64,000 nt of DNA from Erysipelotrichaceae bacterium OPF54 (lineage in GTDB: Bacteria; Bacillota_I; Bacilli_A; Erysipelotrichales; Erysipelotrichaceae), in assembly GCA_022834735.1 (NCBI GenBank), contig BQKD01000001.1, positions 1,155,659-1,219,658 on the forward strand, in the 5' to 3' direction. Made by a program: the position numbers and the translations under genes. The notes under the pieces are model-generated. The model made no database searches. It had not been told where the DNA came from and saw only the letters and a program-made list of their open reading frames with translations. This document shows, one piece after another, positions 42,960-51,732 of this stretch (position 1 is the stretch's first letter; each line of letters starts with the position of its first letter).

Positions 42960-44160
42960 GCAAGAAGACTCCCACCTCTATAGGTGGGAGATGAATTACG
43001 AAGCTCAGTTTTTCTGTGGATAAATATATAAAAACGCAGTATAATGAAACCAGGGAAAGCGAGGAGGAAACGATATGCCAAATAAAGCCTATAAATTCAG
43101 ACTCTATCCAACGCCGGCACAGAAGATCCTCCTTGCAAAGACATTCGGCTGTGTCCGCCTTGTCTACAACCATTGGCTCGATCGAAAGATCAGCCAATAC
43201 AAAGAAGACCAGACAACCTTGAGCTATACTTTCTGTGCCAAAGAGCTGACCGTACTGAAGAAAACAGAAGAGTACGCCTTCCTGAAGGAAGTCGACAGCA
43301 TTTCTCTTCAGCAGTCTCTTCGTCACCTCGATCAGGCCTTCCAGAACTTCTTCAAACGGCCCGGAACAGGATTTCCACGATTCAAATCCAAAAGAAACAG
43401 AAAGAACAGCTATTCGACCGTCTGCGTCAATCAGAACATCCTCCTGTCCGACGGCTATTTGAAACTGCCGAAGATCGGACCGGTCAAGGTGAAGCAGCAT
43501 CGAGAGATCCCTGCCTCTTATGTTCTCAAGTCGGTGACTGTAAGCCAGAGCCCGAGCGGAAAGTATCATGCAAGCATTTTGTTCGAGTACGAAAACCAAG
43601 TACCGGAAAGAAGGCCGCACACTTTCCTCGGACTCGACTTCTCGATGAACGGACTGTACAAAGACAGCGAAGGAAACGAGGCAGACTATCCCGGCTATCA
43701 CAGAAAATCGGAAAAGAAACTGGAACGGGAACAGCGAAAGCTGTCGCACATGCAGAAAGGCTCCAGAAACTGGGAGAAACAGCGGATCAAGGTTGCAAAA
43801 CTGTATGAAAAGGTTTCCAATCAAAGAAAGGATTTTCTGCATAAGCAATCAAGAGAGATCGTCAATGCGTATGACTGCGTATGCATAGAAGATCTGGATA
43901 TGAAAGCGATGGCAAGGTCGCTGCATTTTGGCAAATCGGTCCATGACAACGGTTGGGGCATGTTCACTACTTTCCTGAAGTACAAATTAGAAGATCAAGG
44001 AAAGCAGCTGATCCGGATCGACAAATGGTTTCCTTCGAGCCAGACCTGCTCTGTATGCGGATATAAGAACCCCGAAACAAAAGATCTTCATGTTCGGGAA
44101 TGGGATTGTCCGAACTGCAAAAGCCATCACGACCGGGATCTCAATGCGGCGATCAATATA
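42950..44160 (+). mobile_element. IS200/IS605-type tnpB element, copy 2 (right end lost)
   Basis: The left end starts after TTTA (42946-42949), as in copy 1, and contains the perfect hairpin CTCCCACCT-CTAT-AGGTGGGAG (42969-42990). tnpB is open, but after INIR its last codons diverge from copy 1, and no right-end hairpins follow; an IS110 element starts here. The element therefore encodes a possible nuclease but lacks its own guide-RNA scaffold. Confidence 0.8.
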
Positions 44161-44187
44161 AGAAAACTGTCATCACTCAATAAATAG
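43075..44187 (+). CDS. tnpB: RNA-guided endonuclease TnpB
   Basis: A 370-residue TnpB with all expected parts: an N-terminal wedge region (FRLYPTPAQK), a DNA-binding HTH, RuvC Asp in FLGLDFSMNG (about residue 188), Glu in CIEDLDMK (about 267), zinc finger CSVCG...CPNC and last Asp in DRDLNAAIN. The final seven residues (KLSSLNK) differ from copy 1 and come from the IS110 junction. TnpB cuts DNA guided by an RNA from its element's right end, which is missing here; it could in principle use RNA from another copy. GGAGGAAACGAT precedes the ATG. Confidence 0.92.
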   Translation: MPNKAYKFRLYPTPAQKILLAKTFGCVRLVYNHWLDRKISQYKEDQTTLSYTFCAKELTVLKKTEEYAFLKEVDSISLQQSLRHLDQAFQNFFKRPGTGFPRFKSKRNRKNSYSTVCVNQNILLSDGYLKLPKIGPVKVKQHREIPASYVLKSVTVSQSPSGKYHASILFEYENQVPERRPHTFLGLDFSMNGLYKDSEGNEADYPGYHRKSEKKLEREQRKLSHMQKGSRNWEKQRIKVAKLYEKVSNQRKDFLHKQSREIVNAYDCVCIEDLDMKAMARSLHFGKSVHDNGWGMFTTFLKYKLEDQGKQLIRIDKWFPSSQTCSVCGYKNPETKDLHVREWDCPNCKSHHDRDLNAAINIRKLSSLNK

Positions 44188-44326
44188 CGAGACCCCAGAA
44201 CATGAAAATCGGGGTCTCTTTTTTGAATGTGCCGATTCGTTTATACTAAAGCCAGCAGAGGATCATGAACACGTGTTCCTACCCAGTAGAAATACCTTAG
44301 GTATTCAAACTGTTAAGAAAACTGTC
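44159..44326 (+). repeat. 13-base direct repeats around the IS110 left junction
   Basis: TAAGAAAACTGTC occurs at 44159-44171 and at 44314-44326. The first spans the place where tnpB copy 2 departs from copy 1, and the second lies inside the leader of the IS110 transposase. The 142 bases between contain a terminator (GAGACCCC with GGGGTCTC, about 44189-44222). Confidence 0.6.
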
Positions 44327-44454
44327 GTGTCTGATCTTATGAACCCCTAAATATACCTACGAGGACGAAGAATAAAATATCACGGACATTTCAAATGTAT
44401 CGAAAACCGGTGATCAGACTGATCCGCTGCCTATCTTTTTAAGGAGGTATTGCT
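44188..44454 (+). ncRNA. Candidate bridge RNA region of the IS110 element
   Basis: IS110-group elements encode a bridge RNA in the non-coding DNA before the recombinase gene; its two loops pair with donor and target DNA. This 267-base non-coding stretch has several hairpins (GAACACGTGTTC, and AATACC with GGTATT) before the AAGGAGG of the transposase gene. The call rests on position and family knowledge; exact ends are not visible. Confidence 0.4.
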
Positions 44455-45753
44455 ATGGCGAAAGTTAAACCGATGGATGTCACACTTCCGATCGCATGCG
44501 GTGTCGATGTCCACAAACGTTTTATTGTCGCTGTCGTATGCGACGCATCTGATCCTCTTCATCCGGCTTATTTCAAAAAACGTTTTTCTACTTTTACCAA
44601 CGATCTGATCCGTTTCGATCACTGGCTGCTGGAACATGGCTGCCGTCATGTCTGCATGGAGTCCACAGGCAAATACTGGATTCCTGTCTTCAATGTTCTC
44701 GAATCCGATATGGAAGAAGTCCGTATCGTGAATCCCAAATGGGTGAAAGCTGTTCGGGACGAAAAAGACGATGATAAAGATGCCATGTGGATCGTCAACA
44801 AGTATCGTCATGGCGAAACGAAGAAAAGCTTTATTCCAGACTGGACGATCCGAAAATTAAGAGAATTGACGCGTCTGAGAATAAAATATGTGCAGCAGTG
44901 CACGCAGGAGAAGAACCGTCTCATCAATTCGCTCACATGCCGGAACTATAAGCTGGATATGGTTTTCTCGAGCGTTTTTTCAAAAAGCGCACAAAAGATC
45001 ATCGATCTGCTGATTGGTGAGGATCCCTATACAAAAGAAGATATACTCTGCTGTGTCGACAGCCGATGCCGTGCTTCGCAGGAAGATATACTGGAAGCAT
45101 GCAATGGTTTTGAATTTGACGCGGTCGAAAAGAAAATCATTGCCCATACACGTCAGCATCTCCAGTTCCTTGAAGAACAGATCAGGACACTGGATGAAGA
45201 GATCGACATGCTGGCGGCCCAATATAAAAAAGAGATCGATCTTCTGATGAGCGTTCCGGGTATAGGAAGAATGTCAGCTATAAAGATCATTGCGGAAATA
45301 GGAAACAATATGGATCCGTTCTATACAGCCGACAAGCTGACACGATGGGCCGGACTTGTACCAGGACGAAATGAATCAGCTGGAAAGAAGAACAGCCGGC
45401 ATATTACAAAGGGAGGGAAATATCTCAAACCGGTTCTCGTGGAGTGTGCGTGGGCAGCTATCAAGGCGCAGAATCCGTATTATCGGTACAAGTTCAACGG
45501 AATTGCAGGAAGACAAGGAAAAAAAAGGGCCATCATCGCGATTGCCAGGAAAATACTTGTCAGTATCTGGTCAATGTTGAAAGATGGCGCAGAATGGCAT
45601 CCAAAAGATATGGATGACAATGGAAGACCGCGCGAACTGAGCCTTCGCAAAGCCAAGAGAAACTTTAAAACGGTCATCCGGGATCTACTGGATCTCGGCA
45701 AGACAAAAGAAGAAATCGCAATAGATCTTGTGACTATTATAAACCAAAGTTAG
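44455..45753 (+). CDS. IS110 family transposase (RuvC/Tnp domain recombinase)
   Basis: A 432-residue recombinase. The N-terminal RuvC-like DEDD domain begins CGVDVHKRFIVAVV and contains CMESTGKYW; the C-terminal Transposase_20 domain contains MSVPGIGRMSAIKIIAEIG and WAGLVPGRNESAGK, where the serine of the catalytic region lies. The frame is intact, with a good AAGGAGG site. It inserted at or near the end of the tnpB gene; the element has no inverted repeats, as is usual for the family. Confidence 0.93.
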   Translation: MAKVKPMDVTLPIACGVDVHKRFIVAVVCDASDPLHPAYFKKRFSTFTNDLIRFDHWLLEHGCRHVCMESTGKYWIPVFNVLESDMEEVRIVNPKWVKAVRDEKDDDKDAMWIVNKYRHGETKKSFIPDWTIRKLRELTRLRIKYVQQCTQEKNRLINSLTCRNYKLDMVFSSVFSKSAQKIIDLLIGEDPYTKEDILCCVDSRCRASQEDILEACNGFEFDAVEKKIIAHTRQHLQFLEEQIRTLDEEIDMLAAQYKKEIDLLMSVPGIGRMSAIKIIAEIGNNMDPFYTADKLTRWAGLVPGRNESAGKKNSRHITKGGKYLKPVLVECAWAAIKAQNPYYRYKFNGIAGRQGKKRAIIAIARKILVSIWSMLKDGAEWHPKDMDDNGRPRELSLRKAKRNFKTVIRDLLDLGKTKEEIAIDLVTIINQS

Positions 45754-45906
45754 CATGATGTAACGGGGGAAAGGGGGAAGTTTAGCCAAAATAGCATTTT
45801 AGCCAAAAATGATTTACAGAATAAAAGAATTAATCAAAGAACTGGCCATTACTAAACGATTGAATCGATTCATTAGTAGATTATAAAGAAAAGAGGTGAA
45901 AAAGCT

Positions 45907-48900
45907 ATGAATCTTGCAGAAGCAGGTTCTTCAGAATTGCTTAATGCTTTTACAGAAGCAGGAAAACAGATCATACAGAACCTTATTGATTCAGAATCAT
46001 GGAACCAAATATTTAATGATGTAGGAATCTTTTTAATTGATTATGAAAAAGATCAAAGTCAAATTTATACAGATTTAACACTTGTTCTTTCAAAAGAGAA
46101 TTTGATCAAGGTAGCGAAGGATCTAAAAAATATTGATGGATATAAATTAAAAGAAAAACTCGAAGAGAAATTTTCAGCTCTGATGGCTACTTATGAAATT
46201 CCTCATGAGTATGCCGAAGTATACGTAAAGAGATTAGTTAATATGATACTTGAGGAAATAAAAAAGAAAAATCCTGAAATATATGACCGCTATTATCAGC
46301 AGGATTGGAGAAATGAAGAAAATAAAAGATTAGTGTCTATAGAGCAAATGTTAAAAAAGCTAACACTAACAGAAGAAATTGATCTCTTTGAGCAATCCTG
46401 TGTTGAGATCATGTCATCCGGACAAATAGATATTGAACTTAAGGAGAAAACTAAAAATCCATCCATTGGGATTGACTTTTTTTGCATTGATGAAGAAATA
46501 TTTCAGAATCAGTTTAAATCTGTCGTTCATAATGAAATAATATACATAAAAGGCCGCAGTAGAGAAGAAGCAATATATTGTATTATTAATGAATTGTGGA
46601 GAATTAAAGAAACTCGGCCTATTTATGTTGTTAAGGATCCACAATCTTGGAATATTCTTAAGAACCTTGAAAAAGAAAACAATATATACATTCCTTGGTT
46701 TTATGCAAATGAAATTATAGCAATCAAGAATAATACCAATATTTTTGTTTTAGATGAAAATATGCCTGTATTTGGTAAAAAAGTTTTATCTCTTCATCCT
46801 AGAACTTTTGATACTTTGAGCCGATGTTTAAAAGCAGCGGGAATGGAAGAAGATAAAATATATGGTTTCTTAAAGGATACGCATGGTTTATATATTCAGA
46901 TCAAAAAGCAGTTATTTAATGGATCATACTTAAAACCACCAGAATGGATCACTGGGTTGAATGATCAAGCTAAAAAAACTTGTTTATTAGTGGGAAGTTG
47001 GGAAGAAACAGAAGGAGATAAGCAAATCATTGAATTGCTATACGGAGATACTTATGAAAAATTTATACAGGAGGTTCTTCCATATTCAAGAGGAGAAGAT
47101 CCTCTCTTATATAGTATAAAAAATCATAATGGGACCAATTCCTATCATCTTGCATGTGCATTAAATATATGGAGTTATATCAATGTTTTGGTTGAGGAAC
47201 CAATTTGGAAATCCTATGTTGAAGCTTTGATAATGATAATGAATGAAACTGAAAATTTGCTCACTTACGATAATAGTTTGGCTAAACTCCATGCACAACG
47301 CAATGGAGAATCATTATGCTGGTCTGTCGTCCTTCGAATAGGAATGTTAAATACTTTGATGATAAAGTGCTTGTATCAAAAAGAGTGTAGTCAAAGAAAT
47401 GTAGATACAATAGTGAAAAGGATATTGGATGGTATAAAGACTGAAAATCAGTGGAAATATATTTCTTTGTTTTGGAACGAACTCTGTGAATTATCACCTG
47501 ACATTATATTGAAGCGACTTGAAGATGAATTTTGTAAAGATTCCAGTTTATTATCATTATTTGAAAATCAGTCGAGAGATATACTTTTTAATACGAATCC
47601 GTATGTAAATATTTTAATAGGCTTGGAACAGTTTTTTCTTCAAAAAAAGTATTTTTATCGAGCTTTTAGATTGCTTCCAAAATTAAATATTTACGACTTG
47701 AATTGTAGCTATCACATTCAAGAAGAAATTTTGAATTTGATTTTCTGTGTATGGATAAATTATTCATGTTTACAGACTGTTGAAGAAAAAATGATTGCTG
47801 CAGAACGGTTTATGGAAAGTGATCCGCAAAAAGCATGGGAATGCTTATATAAGGCAATTCCTAGCAGAGGAACAGTCGTGATGTGTGGAGAATTAAGGAG
47901 GCCAAAATATAGAGAATATACAGAAAAATGTCCTGTTTTAGGAACTGAAATTTCTAAGGGAATTATTTCTTACATTAATTTTTTAATACAAAACATGAAT
48001 TGTTCAGTAGATCGATGGGAAAATATGCTAAATCTATCTCCTAAGCTCTCTAATGAAATAAGAAATAGTTTATTTGAACAATTATTGGATGAACTTAAAA
48101 TGTTTCAAGATGAGGATGTGATGAAAATCAAAAATCTGGTTCGTCGTCACATCTTTCACCATAGATTTTATGTGAACTCAGAGTGGTCATTATCAGAAAA
48201 CGAAGTGACCGAATATGAGCGATTATTAAATAAAATCAAAATCGGTACACCAGAATATGAATATAACTATTTATTTTCGCATCACTCTATTTATCCCCTT
48301 TTAGAACCTGTTCCTTATGATCAGGAAAATGAAAAAGAAAAGAATGACATTGCTTCAAAAAGATTGATTCAAGATAAATTAACAGAATTTAAAGAAAACG
48401 GGTATAAATTATCCTTGTTGGCTCAAAGTTGCGCTTTAGAAAAATATTCAAATTTAGGTTGCAATTTGTCGAAATACTGGAATCATGGAAATTGGGATTT
48501 TTCAGTCTTTAAAGATCTGCTTGATGCGCAAAAATCAGGATATATGGCAATGGATTATTTAAATCATTTGATACAAACCGATATTCCTTATAGGAAAGTT
48601 ATTAAACATTTGTTAAATGAAAAATATCCGATAGAAATTATTGCAGGGGTTTATCGAGTAGAAGCAACACATACTTCCAATACTCCATTGGTCAGTGAAG
48701 CATCGGAAGAAATAAAAAAAGAATTTTGGAAAAACGGTTTACCTTGTAATGAATTTAATAAAACATGGGTTTTGATAGAGTGTAAAAAATACGCTCCTTT
48801 AGAAGTATATTTACACCAAATATTCTCGATCCATTATGAATATTCTTTAACCCCTGAAGAGATTATGGAATGTTTTACAAATATCGAAAAAATGAGTATT

Positions 48901-49611
48901 TTAAACAATAATGTATCTATGGATTATGATATAAAATCATTATTGGAAATCATTCAAAATGCTTATATCAATGATAAGGAGAAATGTTTTAAGATTGCAA
49001 GGTTAGAGATCTTCTTTATGAATGTATTAGAATGGAACGAAATGAAATGCTGGCATTATATAGTAAATAATCATCCGGAAATATACGCTCAATTCCTCGT
49101 TTCACGTGTTTATGATAATGAAAACCAAGAAAGAAGCCAGAAGAATAAGTACCAAATGTTGTGTCTTTATACGAAAATGAAATTTTGTCCGACTGAGAAT
49201 AACGGAAAAGTATCGAAAGATAAGCTAGAGTGGTGGATCGGAGAATTTCATAATGAATTGATCAAAAACAATAGGGAAGATTTGTTTACTTGTACTTTAG
49301 GACGTTTATTTTCTTATTCTCCGGTAGGAAAAGATAATTATTATCCATGTGAAGCAGTTAGAGAAATGATCGAAAAGTATGGAGATGATTCACTAAAGAG
49401 TAATTATCAGATAGAGATTTTTAATAATCGAGGAGCTTTCTGGTCTTCTGCCGGAAAAGAAGAATTGAGGATAGCAGAAAAATATAAGCGAACCGCAGAA
49501 TATCTCGAATCCAGATATCCAAAGGTGGCAGAAATTTATAATGATTTAAGCGAATCATATACAGAAGATGCACAACGAGAAAGGCTAGATGCTGAAAACA
49601 GTTATTATTAA
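45907..49611 (+). CDS. Very large STAND-like protein of unknown function (1234 aa)
   Basis: A 1234-residue, AT-rich gene with AGAGGTG eight bases before the ATG. Residues about 1-150 are helical and resemble N-terminal regions that I recall from large Firmicute defence proteins. Residues about 200-300 contain IIYIKGRSREEAIYCIINEL and NNIYIPWFYANEIIAI, which look like a P-loop-type fold in which a canonical Walker A is absent. The C-terminal 60 residues (FNNRGAFWSSAGKEELRIAEKYKR...) match an ending common to a family of giant bacterial proteins of unknown function. No membrane segments are seen. It stands alone at the edge of the island, so an immune sensor/effector role is possible but unproven. 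Confidence 0.6.
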   Translation: MNLAEAGSSELLNAFTEAGKQIIQNLIDSESWNQIFNDVGIFLIDYEKDQSQIYTDLTLVLSKENLIKVAKDLKNIDGYKLKEKLEEKFSALMATYEIPHEYAEVYVKRLVNMILEEIKKKNPEIYDRYYQQDWRNEENKRLVSIEQMLKKLTLTEEIDLFEQSCVEIMSSGQIDIELKEKTKNPSIGIDFFCIDEEIFQNQFKSVVHNEIIYIKGRSREEAIYCIINELWRIKETRPIYVVKDPQSWNILKNLEKENNIYIPWFYANEIIAIKNNTNIFVLDENMPVFGKKVLSLHPRTFDTLSRCLKAAGMEEDKIYGFLKDTHGLYIQIKKQLFNGSYLKPPEWITGLNDQAKKTCLLVGSWEETEGDKQIIELLYGDTYEKFIQEVLPYSRGEDPLLYSIKNHNGTNSYHLACALNIWSYINVLVEEPIWKSYVEALIMIMNETENLLTYDNSLAKLHAQRNGESLCWSVVLRIGMLNTLMIKCLYQKECSQRNVDTIVKRILDGIKTENQWKYISLFWNELCELSPDIILKRLEDEFCKDSSLLSLFENQSRDILFNTNPYVNILIGLEQFFLQKKYFYRAFRLLPKLNIYDLNCSYHIQEEILNLIFCVWINYSCLQTVEEKMIAAERFMESDPQKAWECLYKAIPSRGTVVMCGELRRPKYREYTEKCPVLGTEISKGIISYINFLIQNMNCSVDRWENMLNLSPKLSNEIRNSLFEQLLDELKMFQDEDVMKIKNLVRRHIFHHRFYVNSEWSLSENEVTEYERLLNKIKIGTPEYEYNYLFSHHSIYPLLEPVPYDQENEKEKNDIASKRLIQDKLTEFKENGYKLSLLAQSCALEKYSNLGCNLSKYWNHGNWDFSVFKDLLDAQKSGYMAMDYLNHLIQTDIPYRKVIKHLLNEKYPIEIIAGVYRVEATHTSNTPLVSEASEEIKKEFWKNGLPCNEFNKTWVLIECKKYAPLEVYLHQIFSIHYEYSLTPEEIMECFTNIEKMSILNNNVSMDYDIKSLLEIIQNAYINDKEKCFKIARLEIFFMNVLEWNEMKCWHYIVNNHPEIYAQFLVSRVYDNENQERSQKNKYQMLCLYTKMKFCPTENNGKVSKDKLEWWIGEFHNELIKNNREDLFTCTLGRLFSYSPVGKDNYYPCEAVREMIEKYGDDSLKSNYQIEIFNNRGAFWSSAGKEELRIAEKYKRTAEYLESRYPKVAEIYNDLSESYTEDAQRERLDAENSYY

Positions 49612-49670
49612 ATGTGTTTGTGGATATTGATCTAAAGATTGTTGATAACAAAATAAAAATAACCCAAAAT

Positions 49671-49704
49671 GGCTTTGTCAAGAAAACTGTGTAAGTTATT
49701 TTAG
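49671..49704 (+). repeat. Solo IS256-type terminal repeat
   Basis: The 34 bases are the inverted, nearly identical counterpart of 6969-7002. Nothing of the IS256 transposase follows; the sequence goes straight into an IS3-type orfA fragment. Confidence 0.7.
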
Positions 49705-49718
49705 TTTTTTATAAAAAT

Positions 49719-49853
49719 TCATTCGGCGATAGTGGTGGAATGGCAGCCAAACATTTTGGAAGCTTCCACGCAGGAAGTGTCAGGGTGATCGAGCATGTAC
49801 TGGACAACCTGTTCTTTGAATTCTTTGTCATAAGCAGTGGTTTTGTTTTTCAT
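49719..49853 (-). pseudogene. IS3-type OrfA fragment
   Basis: The minus frame encodes 44 residues, MKNKTTAYDKEFKEQVVQYM... through ASKMFGCHSTTIAE, an HTH_Tnp_1-type orfA start with a proper AAAGGA site. The HTH is cut off by the IS256-type end at 49704. It is a relic of an element different from the one at 50335. Confidence 0.75.
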
Positions 49854-50334
49854 AGGTTTGTTCCTTTCTGGATAAGAAATCCAGCTGTTTAGAACTTCTT
49901 ATGACATTGTACTCCTTCTTGTTTTGAGAGGTTTGCCTTGTACATCTTTTATACTACTCCCAACCTCTAGAAGAGAAGAATAGCAGAAAAAGAAAGGAAG
50001 AGACAAATAGCTGCAAATGACGGAGTGAACGGTGTACCTGTATCGGTGTAAACAGTGTGGAATGTCGCTCAAGACGGTGCATTTTTAATTCTCTTTTGTT
50101 GATCCTATATTTTCCAAATATTTATGTACTCTTTGCTCCTTTCCAACTATTGTTGAACTGTAGTTGGAAAGGAGTTTTTAAACTGTACCATAAAATTGGA
50201 TACTTCAATTTTAGAGCTCCCTTTTTTATAGACACCTGAATTAGGGGATAGGCCCTTATAAGTGGACAGTTTTATGGACAGATTTTGGATGATAATATGT
50301 ATCTATCGATCAGGGCGGAAAGGCATAGATACAT
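49854..50334. other. Mobile-element debris without an intact gene
   Basis: There is no convincing gene. A perfect 14-base stem with an 11-base loop (50136-50149 with 50161-50174), then TTTTT, is a terminator. A short frame near 50030-50085 with YRCKQCGMSLKTV looks like a zinc-ribbon fragment of another transposase. The left end of the IS3-type element probably lies at about 50225-50300. Confidence 0.5.
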
Positions 50335-50464
50335 ATGAAAAAGAAGACACATACGAACCCGTTTTCACAGCAGGATATTGAAATCCTGAAAGTAAATCCT
50401 TACGTCGCTTCCGTATCGGAATTGACAGTACGATTCACTGAAGAATTTAATCATATTGCGTATG
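50335..50464 (+). pseudogene. IS3 family OrfA, N-terminal part, split by transposon copy 2
   Basis: The frame starts MKKKTHTNPFSQQDIEILKV and runs to the transposon at 50465. It continues at 53786 (SGIPLSEIFRSYGIDP), but only after a one-base frame change in an A-run, so the gene was probably already dead or is a doubly damaged relic. Confidence 0.8.
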
Positions 50465-50601
50465 TGTAGCGCGTCAAATTCTGTTAGTCGGAAACGTCAA
50501 ATATTTTTATACACATCTGGAAGAGAAACGCACTTTATTTTGTCCGGCCTCGCTTTATTTTGGCTTCAGAAGCATTTTATTTTATTTCTTTCTGTTCAAA
50601 A

Positions 50602-50628
50602 AAAGCCGTCTTGTCAAAAACGGCTTTT
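50602..50628 (-). terminator. Terminator of the transposon operon, copy 2
   Basis: The same AAAGCCGT/ACGGCTTT stem as in copy 1, mirrored. Confidence 0.85.
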
Positions 50629-50630
50629 AA

Positions 50631-50918
50631 TCAATAATTTCCTATGTTCTCGAATTCTTTCTGGTATACTCTTTCCACTATACATGCCAGGATCCAGCTG
50701 TTCCTCTTTCCCAGCGCTTTTCTGATCGACGGATGGATCTCGAAATCATTCTTGAAGAATAAATGGCCAAAATTATTCATATAGTTTTCTACAAAATACA
50801 TCAGCTCTTCATTGCTCAGTTTATAGGCTCCGTACATCTTCATCGCTCTTTTCAGCTGTTCGATCATCACTTTTCTCGTCGTCGGCCAGTTGATCAACAT
50901 CCGTTCATCTTCTTTCAT
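50631..50918 (-). CDS. Small transposon-encoded protein (95 aa), copy 2
   Basis: Identical in sequence to the protein at 10697-10984. It is the last gene of the transposition operon, six bases after the ATPase gene, with the C-terminal RKALGKRNSW motif. Its conservation in both copies suggests that it is needed for transposition rather than a passenger, though two recent copies cannot prove selection. Confidence 0.7.
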   Translation of the reverse strand: MKEDERMLINWPTTRKVMIEQLKRAMKMYGAYKLSNEELMYFVENYMNNFGHLFFKNDFEIHPSIRKALGKRNSWILACIVERVYQKEFENIGNY

Positions 50919-50924
50919 ATGTTC

Positions 50925-51731
50925 TCACCCCAGTTCTACTTCGTTATGTGCTTTCATCACGATCTCTGCGTCGATGATCCGCTTTTCTTCGTTCGCTCCT
51001 TCGATCAGGCATTTCGACAACAGATTGTTCAGTTTCCGGATTGATCCGCCTGCGATATTATATGCGGCACGCACCGCGTCTTCTTCGAACACCTTTTCTC
51101 TGCTTCCGCATTCTTTCATGCAGAAATCCACATATTCCTGTGCCTCTTCTCCTTTCAGACCTTCCATGAAATAATTGATCACGATCCTCTGGCGCAGGGC
51201 GTCATGCACCTGCTTTTTCAGGATCGTGTTCAGGCTCGTCTGCCCGCTCAGGATCAGGATACAGTAGTTCTTCGAGTCCATCTCGAAATTGAGGAGCATG
51301 GTCAGATCGTTGAAGACGCTCGTGCTCAGATACTGCGCTTCGTCGATCACGATGACCGGCGTGCACTTCTTTTCTTTTGCCATGTATTCGATGGCTTCCT
51401 GTACCTGCCGGAACAGGTCGCTCTTTCTGAATTTGGGCTCCAGCCCCAGCCCGCAGGCCAGCTGCCGGTAAAAGTCGATGACCGATACCGTAGACATCTG
51501 GATGTAGACCACTTTGTACAGCGACGGGTTCAGACTGCCGGCAAATTCGCGGATGGCCGATGTTTTTCCTGTTCCCGGACTTCCTGTGAACAATCCGATC
51601 CCTTTCGCTTTTTTCAGGTAGTCCAGCCGTCCTTTCAGGTTCGCCGTATCTTCGCTCCGGTATAATTTGTGATATTTCGTTTCTTTCTCGAACGGCATCT
51701 GCTTCAGTCCGTAAAATACTTTGGCTTCCAT
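50925..51731 (-). CDS. AAA+ transposition ATPase, copy 2
   Basis: A 268-residue ATPase identical to the one at 9884-10690, with Walker A GSPGTGKT and Walker B VIVIDEAQ intact. It starts one base after the transposase stop. As a TniB/ExeA/MuB-like factor it probably selects target DNA for the DDE transposase. Confidence 0.9.
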   Translation of the reverse strand: MEAKVFYGLKQMPFEKETKYHKLYRSEDTANLKGRLDYLKKAKGIGLFTGSPGTGKTSAIREFAGSLNPSLYKVVYIQMSTVSVIDFYRQLACGLGLEPKFRKSDLFRQVQEAIEYMAKEKKCTPVIVIDEAQYLSTSVFNDLTMLLNFEMDSKNYCILILSGQTSLNTILKKQVHDALRQRIVINYFMEGLKGEEAQEYVDFCMKECGSREKVFEEDAVRAAYNIAGGSIRKLNNLLSKCLIEGANEEKRIIDAEIVMKAHNEVELG

Positions 51732-51732
51732 A

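Noticed and set aside
50456..50725. An 89-codon plus-strand frame in the transposon end
   Set aside because: It is the mirror image of the same chimeric frame in copy 1 and covers end repeats and a terminator.
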